A DNA stretch of 35,402 nt from contig JAEXMB010000104.1 in assembly GCA_023444705.1 (NCBI GenBank), forward strand, positions 1-35,402. The letters run 5' to 3'. The position numbers were made by a program, and so were the translations under genes. This DNA comes from Pseudomonadota bacterium (GTDB lineage Bacteria; Pseudomonadota; Alphaproteobacteria; Micavibrionales; UBA2020). Numbering within the stretch: the stretch's first letter is position 1; each line of letters begins with the position of its first letter. Positions 23,814-31,071 of this stretch are shown here, one piece after another. A model generated the notes under the pieces. That model searched no databases. It had not been told where the DNA came from and saw only the letters and a program-made list of their open reading frames with translations.

Positions 23814-25880
23814 ATGAGCGACGACAAGACCAAATCGAAATTCGAACTCGAGCCGATGGACATGGGTGGCGGTGACCTCAACCGTCCGGCCCCCAAGCCT
23901 GCAACGCCGCCACCTGCACCGGCCGCGCCGACGCAAGCACCGATGGACATGTCGCCTTCGGGTTTGTCGCTTGATATGTCGCCGCCGCCGTCTGCCTTTG
24001 CCGCACCGCCGCCAGTGGCAGCGCCGCCCGAAGACGCGCCAGCAGCGTCGCCGGCATCTGCCGCGCCCGCCGGTGGCGGCCTGTCGCTTGACATGTCGCC
24101 CCCGCCCGAAGCCGTCGCGCCGCCATCGCGCGAACCGTCGACCAAAACCGATACCGTCGCAACGGCGGGCAAGCCACCGCGCCGTATCGGCGAGGTGCTG
24201 GTCGAACAGGGCGTCATCACCAAGGACCAGCTGTCGGTCGCGCTGCATGAAAAACAGCGCAGCAACCGCATGCTCGGCGAAATCCTCGTCGATCTTGGCT
24301 TTATTTCGCAAGACGTGCTGACCAGCTTCCTGTCGACATCGACGGGCCTGCAACAGTTCGACCCCCGAAATACCATGCTCGATCCCGAAGCGCTTGAGAT
24401 GATCCCCAAGAAAGAAGCGCAGAAATACCAGATCCTGCCGGTCGCGCTTGACCGTGAAAAAAGCATCGCCATCATCGCGATGGTCGACCCCTACGACGTC
24501 GTCGCGCTTGACCGTCTCAAGCAGCTTTTGCCCAAGGGTTATACCGTACAGCCGCAACTGGCAGCACCTTCGGTCATCGCCGACGTCACGCACAAGGCCT
24601 ATGGCGTGTCGACCTCGATCGAGGGGATTTTGCGCGAACTGGTCGGCGACAAGAGTGCAGCCAAAAAGAACATGGAGACGCTGTCGGAAGACGAAGCCTA
24701 CAGCCACCCTCTGGTCCGTCTGGTCAACGCGCTGGTTTTCGAAGCCGTGAAAATGGGCGCGTCGGATTTGCACTTCGAACCCGAAGAAAGCTTTGTGCGC
24801 CTGCGCTATCGCCTTGACGGCGACCTGATTACCGTCCACACCCTGCACCGCGAATACTGGAGCGGTATGTGCCAGCGCCTGAAAATTCTTTCAGGCATGA
24901 ACATCGCCGACAAGCTTGGCGCGCAGGATGGCCGTTTCAGCCTCAACGTCGGCGGCCGCGAGGCCGACTTCCGTGTGTCGTCACTGCCGACCGTGCATGG
25001 CGAAAACATCGTCCTTCGTGTTCTTGATAAAAGTGCGTCGATCGTACCGCTGGAACAGCTTGGCTTCAGCCCGCACAACCGCAATCTTGTGACCAAGTGC
25101 CTCAGCCGTCCGGAGGGCATCATCATCGTCACAGGCCCGACCGGTTCGGGTAAGACCACCACGCTTTACTCCATGCTGTCGGAGGTCAACACGCCCGACG
25201 TGAACATCCAGACGCTGGAAGACCCCGTGGAATACTCCCTTGGCATGATCCGCCAGACCAACGTGCGCGAAGGCGTGGGCCTGACCTTTGGCGAGGGTGT
25301 CAAAGCCTTGCTGCGTCAGGATCCCGACATCATCTTCATCGGTGAGGTGCGTGACCAGGTAACGGCGGAGCAGGCCCTCAAGGCCGCGATGACGGGCCAC
25401 CAGGTCTTTACCTCGCTGCACACCAACGACAGCTTTGGCGCGCTGCCGCGCCTGATCGACATGGGCCTGCAGCCCGGCATGCTGGCGGGCGCGATCATCG
25501 CCTGCTTTGCCCAGCGTCTGGTCAGAAAGCTCTGCCAGAAATGCAAAAAGCCCGTGCAGGCAGATGACGAGCAATGCCGCATCCTCGGCGTGGCGCCTGA
25601 AAACCGCCCCACGATCTACGAGCCGGGCGGCTGCCCGGCGTGCAACAATAGCGGCTACAAGGGCCGCGTTGCCTGCCTTGAAATCCTTTATATGGACGAG
25701 GAGCTTGACGATTTGATCGCCACGGGTGCGGGTAAATCGGCGCTGAAAGCCGCTGCACGCCGCAAAGGTTTCCAGAGTATGGTCGATGACGGCATTCTGA
25801 AAATCCTCGACGGGACGACAAGCTATGACGCTGTCACCAAGGTGCTGAACTTTACCGACCGCACCATGCACCAGGCGTAA
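23814..25880 (+). CDS. pilB: GspE/PilB-type pilus extension ATPase
   Basis: 688-residue hexameric ATPase that drives pilin polymerisation. Residues 1-120 form a Pro/Ala-rich disordered extension with LSLDMSPPP twice (51-59, 90-98). An MshEN domain follows (RRIGEVLVEQGVI, about 123-250), then the ATPase core with Walker A GPTGSGKTT (441-449), the Asp box, DPDIIFIGEVRD (503-514), and the His box with HTND. A zinc site C574/C577/C607/C610 is intact, typical of PilB/GspE. The family name could equally be gspE or mshE; PilT and PilD downstream favour type IV pili. First gene of the cluster. The N-terminal extension is longer than usual. Confidence 0.93.
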   Translation: MSDDKTKSKFELEPMDMGGGDLNRPAPKPATPPPAPAAPTQAPMDMSPSGLSLDMSPPPSAFAAPPPVAAPPEDAPAASPASAAPAGGGLSLDMSPPPEAVAPPSREPSTKTDTVATAGKPPRRIGEVLVEQGVITKDQLSVALHEKQRSNRMLGEILVDLGFISQDVLTSFLSTSTGLQQFDPRNTMLDPEALEMIPKKEAQKYQILPVALDREKSIAIIAMVDPYDVVALDRLKQLLPKGYTVQPQLAAPSVIADVTHKAYGVSTSIEGILRELVGDKSAAKKNMETLSEDEAYSHPLVRLVNALVFEAVKMGASDLHFEPEESFVRLRYRLDGDLITVHTLHREYWSGMCQRLKILSGMNIADKLGAQDGRFSLNVGGREADFRVSSLPTVHGENIVLRVLDKSASIVPLEQLGFSPHNRNLVTKCLSRPEGIIIVTGPTGSGKTTTLYSMLSEVNTPDVNIQTLEDPVEYSLGMIRQTNVREGVGLTFGEGVKALLRQDPDIIFIGEVRDQVTAEQALKAAMTGHQVFTSLHTNDSFGALPRLIDMGLQPGMLAGAIIACFAQRLVRKLCQKCKKPVQADDEQCRILGVAPENRPTIYEPGGCPACNNSGYKGRVACLEILYMDEELDDLIATGAGKSALKAAARRKGFQSMVDDGILKILDGTTSYDAVTKVLNFTDRTMHQA

Positions 25881-26148
25881 GTCTAGCGACTAAACATAAG
25901 AGTGGATTGTTGCCGCAGGGCCGCGCGGGACGCGGCGGCGCTTGCGCACGGCGGCGCATATGTCCTTTGTATCGCTCGATTATTCGTGTACGATAATAAG
26001 GAGGGGACTGTGTTGCGGTGCGCATATGGGGTGCGCAGGCGACGCAAAAAATGTTTTGTACCTGTCCGCCGCGCGGGCCACTTGTGCCTGCGTGCGCCTG
26101 CCGGACAGCAAAAAGCAGTCATGATTTTTAAGGGGTTGGAGCTGTCTC
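25881..26148. promoter_or_regulatory. Gap between pilB and pilC with possible promoter and leader ORF
   Basis: 268 bp in an otherwise tight cluster. TTGTAT (25967-25972) and TACGAT (25989-25994), 16 bp apart, could be a weak internal promoter. AAGGAGG (25998-26004), the most perfect ribosome binding site in the window, precedes a GTG at 26010, described separately. A GC-rich hairpin (CCGCGC-GGGA-CGCGG) lies near 25921-25935. Confidence 0.35.
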
Positions 26149-26168
26149 ATGCCAAAGTTCAGCTATAA
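26010..26168 (+). CDS. Possible short leader ORF ahead of pilC
   Basis: A GTG lies 5 bases after a perfect AAGGAGG and opens 52 codons that end inside pilC (20-bp overlap, different frame). The product would be Arg/Cys-rich (VRRRRKKCFVPVRR) and resembles no family I know. Termination 20 bases past the pilC start would allow translational coupling. The ribosome binding site is the only strong support; this may be untranslated RNA. Confidence 0.3.
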   Translation: MLRCAYGVRRRRKKCFVPVRRAGHLCLRAPAGQQKAVMIFKGLELSHAKVQL

Positions 26169-27360
26169 AGCGATTAACGCCAAGGGCCGTCCTGTGCGCG
26201 GCATCATCGCCGCCGCCAACGAGGCGGATTTGTTCAACCGCCTGCAGGCAGGTGGCATGGCGCTGGTCGATGCCAAGGAAATCACCGAGAAATCCAACAA
26301 GTTGCAGGCCCTGACGATGAGCCGCGTGAAAACGCGCGATCTCATCCAGCTTTTTGTCCACCTTGAACAGCTGCAAAAAGCGGGTGTCCCGCTGCTCGAC
26401 GCGTTGTCGGATGTACGCGACACGGCTGAATCCGCGCGCCTGCGCGACGTCATGAGCGACGTTTATAACGAAGTTTCCGAAGGTGCCTCGCTGTCCAAGG
26501 CGATGAGCAGCCACCCGGGTGTCTTTGAATCCATCATCGTCTCGCTGATTAATGCCGGCGAGGAGACAGGTAACCTCAGCAGCTCGTTCGAGCAGCTGAT
26601 CTCCCACCTGAAATGGACCGACAATATGAACTCCAAGGTCAAAAAGGCGACGCGTTATCCGAAAATCCTCGTCGCGGTTGTCGTACTTGTCGTCTACGTC
26701 ATGATGAACTACGTCGTTCCCGAGGTAACAGGCTTCCTTAAGGAAATGGGGCAGGAACTGCCGGGCATCACCCTTGCGCTGATGGCGACGTCGGATTTTG
26801 TCACCAACTATTTCCTCTATATCGTGTTGGCGGCAATCGTTGCTTACATCCTGCTGCGTATCGGACGCACGCTGTCTGATAATTTCAAATACCAGACGGA
26901 TTATATCGCCTTGCGCATGCCGGGCATGGGCATGGTGATCCGCAAGATCAACCTTTCGCGTTTTTGCTCGACTTTTGCGGTCTTGTTCACCAGTGGTCTT
27001 GAGATCCTCAAGTGTCTTGAAGCGGCGCAGCGTACGTCGACCAACGTGGTGATCCGCGATGCACTTGAAACCGTGCGCGAGCAGGTGCAGGAAGGTAGTC
27101 CGCTTTCAACCGCGATGAACGTCTCGGGCGAGTTTCCTTCCCTTGTCGTGCGCATGGTGCGTATCGGCGAGGAGTCCGGTAACCTCAGCCACGTTCTGCG
27201 CCAGGTTTCCGAGTTTTACGATCGCGACGTCAACGATGCGGTCGATGCGATGATCCAGATGATCGAACCCGCGCTGACCGTCATTCTTGGCGGTATGATG
27301 CTGTGGATTGCGGCGGCGGTCTTTGGTCCCATCTACAACAGCTTTGGTTCAATGGGTTAA
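26149..27360 (+). CDS. pilC: PilC/GspF inner-membrane platform protein
   Basis: 403-residue polytopic protein on which the ATPases act to move pilin subunits. Two T2SSF domains are visible (about 70-190 and 270-395), each with the conserved GExSGNL pattern: NAGEETGNLSSSFEQL in the first, RIGEESGNLSHVLRQV in the second. Membrane helices lie near 170-190, 220-245 and 375-397 (ALTVILGGMMLWIAAAVFGPIY). GGAG lies 7 bases before the ATG. It is followed after 9 bp by the PilM-PilN-like gene. Confidence 0.95.
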   Translation: MPKFSYKAINAKGRPVRGIIAAANEADLFNRLQAGGMALVDAKEITEKSNKLQALTMSRVKTRDLIQLFVHLEQLQKAGVPLLDALSDVRDTAESARLRDVMSDVYNEVSEGASLSKAMSSHPGVFESIIVSLINAGEETGNLSSSFEQLISHLKWTDNMNSKVKKATRYPKILVAVVVLVVYVMMNYVVPEVTGFLKEMGQELPGITLALMATSDFVTNYFLYIVLAAIVAYILLRIGRTLSDNFKYQTDYIALRMPGMGMVIRKINLSRFCSTFAVLFTSGLEILKCLEAAQRTSTNVVIRDALETVREQVQEGSPLSTAMNVSGEFPSLVVRMVRIGEESGNLSHVLRQVSEFYDRDVNDAVDAMIQMIEPALTVILGGMMLWIAAAVFGPIYNSFGSMG

Positions 27361-27369
27361 GCGGCGCTT

Positions 27370-29004
27370 ATGGTTCAGCTCGGCAACAATAAACGCGTAC
27401 TCTTGCTTGGTGGCGATGGCGTCGTGATCTACGGCCCGTCGGGTTCGGGCGTGGAGCGCGAAGCGTCGCTGGCCTGGGATATGCCGAATTTCGACGAGTT
27501 GCTGGTCGAAGCGCTTGGCAAGCAGAACGCCAACAAGCAGGTGATCGTTCTCTTTGACGGTGCGGATCAGACGTATCGCAAGGAAGAAAACATCCCCAAG
27601 CTGTCGGCGGTGGACCGCCCGCGCTTCGTCAAGCGCAAGCTGGAGCTGGCCTTTCCGAACTATCCCATCCGCGCGTCGATTGAAATCAAGCCGCCCAAGA
27701 TCAAGGGGCGCAAGTCTTCCGCGCCGGCATCCTATTTGTTCGTGGCCTTGCCGGAAACCGATCAGGTTGACCGTGTCGGGCGCGCCATCCTTGAATCGGG
27801 CGTGCCTGTCGGTGGCTTTGGCCTTCTGCCTGCTGAATCCGTCGGTCTTGCACCGGCGCTGGCGGAAAAAATCTTTGCCGGCGAGCCGGGTGGCATCGGC
27901 CGCTGGACGGTGTTGATCGGCCAGCATGAAACCGGCGGCCTGCGTCAGGTCGTCGTCAAGGACGGCAACCTTGCGCTGACGCGTTTGACACCGACGGCCG
28001 AAGGTGGCGTGTCAGGCGCCGCGTGGGCCGAGGAAGTGACACGCGAATTCCGCGCGACCATGACCTATATCTCGCGCTTTGGCTTCAACCCCGACGAGGG
28101 TATCGACGTCATCATCATCAGCGACGATATCTCGCGCCAGTTCTTTGATGCGCAGGCGATGGGCGTTAAACGCTTGCGCGGCATTTCTGTGTCTGACGCC
28201 CTCAGGCTGATGGGTTCGAAATCCTTCGGTCTTGAAAAAACCAATTTCGCCGACGGCCTGCATGCGGCCTGGGTGTCCAAGAAGCGCGCCTTGCGCCTGC
28301 CGATCCGCGTGCCGTCCTTGCACCAGATCATGGCGCCGCGCCTTGCCGCGCAGGGTGCAGCCATCGTGCTGGTCTTCTCGGCGCTGGCGCTGGTTTACAT
28401 GGCGTTCAGCTCGATCCAGCAAAACTATGTTCTTAACCAGGAGATCGAGCAGCGCCAAAGCCAGCGCGGCATGCTCGAGCGCGAACTGGCGCAGGAATCC
28501 AAGGTCTTTGACACGTTGCCCATCAAGGCTAATTTGTTGAAAGGAACCCTGAACGTTAAAAACTTTATTACGCTGAACACTGTCCCTGTGGCTGGTGTGT
28601 TTCAGCGTCTGAAGTCGGTTCTCGGTAATGCCATTGTGGTTAATTCCATCGACTACAAACATGAGCCGGCCTCCACATTGCAACTTGAAGGGGTGGCTGG
28701 TGTCCCGGGTGCTTTTGTTCCGCCGCCGCCGCCCGGCACGGTCGTCCCCAGCGAACGCGGACTGATCAAGCTTTCGTTTACTTTCTCTTTGCCTGGTTCT
28801 ATGCCGCTTGAACAAAAAGTGAATACGGCTGAAGCCTTGCAGAAGAAGCTGCAGGAGGCTTTCCCGGGTTATGCCGTGAAAATTGATACGCAATTTGGTC
28901 GTGTCAACCGCGAGGGCCGCTTCGAGGGTAATCTCACCGGCGCGCAACAAACAGGTGGCGGCAAGGAAGAGGCGAAGATTTCTCTGGAGGGGCCGCCGCT
29001 ATGA
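27370..29004 (+). CDS. PilM-PilN-like fused alignment protein (GspL-like)
   Basis: 544 residues with the layout of GspL or of PilM and PilN joined. A soluble N-terminal part of about 310 residues has an actin-like feel (VLLLGGDGVVIYG, WTVLIGQHETGGLRQVVVKDG, FGFNPDEGIDVIIISDD). One membrane helix follows (326-346, AAQGAAIVLVFSALALVYMAF), then a coiled coil (350-376, NQEIEQRQSQRGMLERELAQ) and a periplasmic ferredoxin-like part. In type IVa pili PilM binds PilN's cytoplasmic tail, so a fused chain is a plausible equivalent. Between pilC and a PilO-like gene, the order supports this. The tail ends in a Gly/Glu-rich stretch. Confidence 0.75.
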   Translation: MVQLGNNKRVLLLGGDGVVIYGPSGSGVEREASLAWDMPNFDELLVEALGKQNANKQVIVLFDGADQTYRKEENIPKLSAVDRPRFVKRKLELAFPNYPIRASIEIKPPKIKGRKSSAPASYLFVALPETDQVDRVGRAILESGVPVGGFGLLPAESVGLAPALAEKIFAGEPGGIGRWTVLIGQHETGGLRQVVVKDGNLALTRLTPTAEGGVSGAAWAEEVTREFRATMTYISRFGFNPDEGIDVIIISDDISRQFFDAQAMGVKRLRGISVSDALRLMGSKSFGLEKTNFADGLHAAWVSKKRALRLPIRVPSLHQIMAPRLAAQGAAIVLVFSALALVYMAFSSIQQNYVLNQEIEQRQSQRGMLERELAQESKVFDTLPIKANLLKGTLNVKNFITLNTVPVAGVFQRLKSVLGNAIVVNSIDYKHEPASTLQLEGVAGVPGAFVPPPPPGTVVPSERGLIKLSFTFSLPGSMPLEQKVNTAEALQKKLQEAFPGYAVKIDTQFGRVNREGRFEGNLTGAQQTGGGKEEAKISLEGPPL

Positions 29005-29654
29005 TCAAGCTCCTTGGCTTTAAGCGTACTCTTATTCTTGGCGTCATGCTTGGCCTCAATGCTCTGCTTGGCGCTATCTACATGTTATGGGCCAGCCCGC
29101 AGACGGAAATGCTCAATAACCAGCTGATGGGTTTGCGTTCGGAAATTTCCAACCTGCAAACCGGCATCCAGACGACGAAGTCAGACATGCAGATGCTGGA
29201 AGAAAACCTGCCCACCTATGACAGTCTTATCAAACGCGGCTTTATGCAGGAGCAGGACCGTTTTGTGATGAGCCGTGCGCTTGAGGATATCAAGGTCAAA
29301 TCACACGTGCAGGGTTTCTCGTTCTCGGTCGGTGATATTCGTGAAATCACCAATGCGGATGCACAGATGGCGAATAAGCGTCTGTTGCACAGCCGTGTCA
29401 AGGTCGGAAACATCTCAAGCCCGCTTGATATCAATGTTTATGACATGATTCGCTTGATCGAAACGGAATATCCCGCTCTTGCGCGCATCAACAGTTTTAC
29501 GATCAAAAGAGAAGGCGCGCTCACGCCGGAGAGAATCGCGACAATGGCGACTGGGCCTGTTTCTCTTGTCTCGTCTGAATTGGTTTTTGACTGGTTTTCG
29601 CTGTCCGATATTCCCCAAAACACAAACACGCCTGGCGTGCCGGGGGGGATGTAA
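29001..29654 (+). CDS. PilO/GspM-like alignment subcomplex protein
   Basis: 217-residue bitopic membrane protein: a short basic N-terminus, a helix at about 9-30 (TLILGVMLGLNALLGAIYMLW), a coiled coil (MLNNQLMGLRSEISNLQTGI, to about residue 75) and a compact periplasmic domain. This is the PilO layout. PilO dimerises with PilN in the alignment subcomplex under the secretin. It overlaps the upstream gene (ATGA) and its stop overlaps the next start (TAATG). Sequence identity to known PilO is not obvious by eye, so the call rests on topology and position. Confidence 0.72.
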   Translation: MIKLLGFKRTLILGVMLGLNALLGAIYMLWASPQTEMLNNQLMGLRSEISNLQTGIQTTKSDMQMLEENLPTYDSLIKRGFMQEQDRFVMSRALEDIKVKSHVQGFSFSVGDIREITNADAQMANKRLLHSRVKVGNISSPLDINVYDMIRLIETEYPALARINSFTIKREGALTPERIATMATGPVSLVSSELVFDWFSLSDIPQNTNTPGVPGGM

Positions 29655-30316
29655 TGCGGGGTTTTGTTGAAGTCGCCTTTGCTGTCGTCTTATCCGCTAT
29701 GTTTGTGCAGGCGGTACCTGCGTTTGCGCAAGAAGCGCCAAGTGCAGGCGGTGCGCCAGCTGAATCTTCATCGGAGGCTGTGCCTGTCATTGCAAATTAT
29801 GCGCCGCGCGACTACATCCCCCTTTCTGCGATTACTGCAGATGGTGAAGTACAGGTCAGCGACGAAGTCGTTTTTCAGTCCATGCTGTTCACGGCAGAGG
29901 AAATCAATACGGTTATCTCCGCCCTCAACCGCAAGGGGCGCACGACGTCTTCCAATGTGGGCACCGGTTTTGTCGGTGGCCCGCTGGCGGGAACGGATGC
30001 GCAGGCTGCTGAGGATGGGGAGTCCGCAGAAGCGCGGCCCTATTATCCACCCATTCCGACCAAGCGCATCATCAGTGTCTCGGGCCTGCTCTACCGCAGC
30101 CCGGGCGACTGGATCGTCTGGCTGAATGGCCACAAACTTGTGCCCGGTGCGCGCCTGCCCGAGCTGGTCGATATCAAGGTCGAGCGCGACCGTGTTCACC
30201 TGAAATGGTTTGACATCGGCATGGCCAAGATCCTGTCGATCACCCTGCGCCCGCGCCAGACTTACGACATCACCAGCGGCGTCATGCTGACCACCACCGG
30301 CGGGGATATGCAGTGA
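29654..30316 (+). CDS. Periplasmic PilP/GspC-like pilus protein
   Basis: 220-residue exported protein with a signal peptide (cleavage near AFA-QEA, residue 24), a disordered Ala/Ser-rich stretch, and a C-terminal beta-rich domain from about residue 130 (RIISVSGLLYRSPGDWIVWLNGHKLVPG, VDIKVERDRVHLKWFD). That domain resembles the PilP/GspB/GspC homology region which contacts the secretin: a short beta-barrel with a linking segment. It lacks the lipobox of classical PilP. It is translationally coupled to both neighbours. PilP, GspB or GspC-like are all possible. Confidence 0.6.
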   Translation: MRGFVEVAFAVVLSAMFVQAVPAFAQEAPSAGGAPAESSSEAVPVIANYAPRDYIPLSAITADGEVQVSDEVVFQSMLFTAEEINTVISALNRKGRTTSSNVGTGFVGGPLAGTDAQAAEDGESAEARPYYPPIPTKRIISVSGLLYRSPGDWIVWLNGHKLVPGARLPELVDIKVERDRVHLKWFDIGMAKILSITLRPRQTYDITSGVMLTTTGGDMQ

Positions 30317-31071
30317 TGGCCGCGGCAAACATGTCCATCCCAGCACTCAAGGTCGACAGCGTCACCGCCGATTACGGTCAGGGACCGGTGATCGAGAACG
30401 TGTCGTTCGAGGTGAAGCAGGGCGAAACCTTCGGCCTGATCGGCCTGAACGGCGTGGGCAAGACGACGCTGATCAAAATCATGCTTGGCCTGATGGAAGC
30501 CAGCGCCGGCAACGTCGAGGTCTTTGGCCAGCGTGTGCTTGACCCTGCCGCCAAACGCCAGCTTGCCTACCTGCCGGAAAAATTCGAACCGCCCGTATTT
30601 CTCAGCGGCATGGAATTCGTGCGTTTTTCGCTGTCGCTTTATGAGCGCGATTTCGACGAACAGGCGGTCTATGCCGCGGCCGACCGCGTGTCGCTGTCGC
30701 GCGCGGCATTGAAACGCCGCGTGAATACCTATTCCAAAGGCATGCGCCAGAAGACCGGCCTGATGGGCACCTGGCTGACGCGCTGCCCGCTGCTGATCCT
30801 TGACGAGCCGATGAGCGGCCTTGATCCGCGTGCGCGCGTTCAGGTGAAGGACGAGCTGCTTGCCTGCCGCGAACGCGGCATGACGGTTTTTCTCAGTTCG
30901 CACATTCTGGCGGACATGGATGAAATGTGCGACCGCATCGCGGTCATTCACGACGGGGGCATGCCGTTCATCGGCACGCCGGCGGCCCTGCGCGCGCAAA
31001 GCGGGCAGGACACGCTGGAGCGCGCCTTCCTGTCAATCATCGCTGATTCAAAAAGGGTATACGAGTCATGA
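30316..31071 (+). CDS. ABC transporter ATP-binding protein inside the pilus cluster
   Basis: 251-residue ATPase with Walker A GLNGVGKTT (43-51), signature YSKGM (139-143), Walker B LLILDEP (159-165) and switch His in SSHILADMDEMC. It resembles the ABC-2 exporter ATPase class, but no permease gene is in the cluster. Its start overlaps the PilP-like stop (TGATG) and its stop overlaps the next gene (ATGA), so it is firmly embedded. Myxococcus xanthus has an ABC ATPase (PilH) with a permease (PilI) in its pil cluster, needed for pilus formation, a parallel that may apply. The ATG at 30316 is preferred to the GTG at 30313. Confidence 0.9.
   Translation: MAAANMSIPALKVDSVTADYGQGPVIENVSFEVKQGETFGLIGLNGVGKTTLIKIMLGLMEASAGNVEVFGQRVLDPAAKRQLAYLPEKFEPPVFLSGMEFVRFSLSLYERDFDEQAVYAAADRVSLSRAALKRRVNTYSKGMRQKTGLMGTWLTRCPLLILDEPMSGLDPRARVQVKDELLACRERGMTVFLSSHILADMDEMCDRIAVIHDGGMPFIGTPAALRAQSGQDTLERAFLSIIADSKRVYES

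Noticed and set aside
23718..24848. A 376-codon minus-strand frame opposite the start of the pilus ATPase
   Set aside because: Arg/Gly/His-rich shadow of the Pro/Ala-rich N-terminus of pilB, with no family resemblance.
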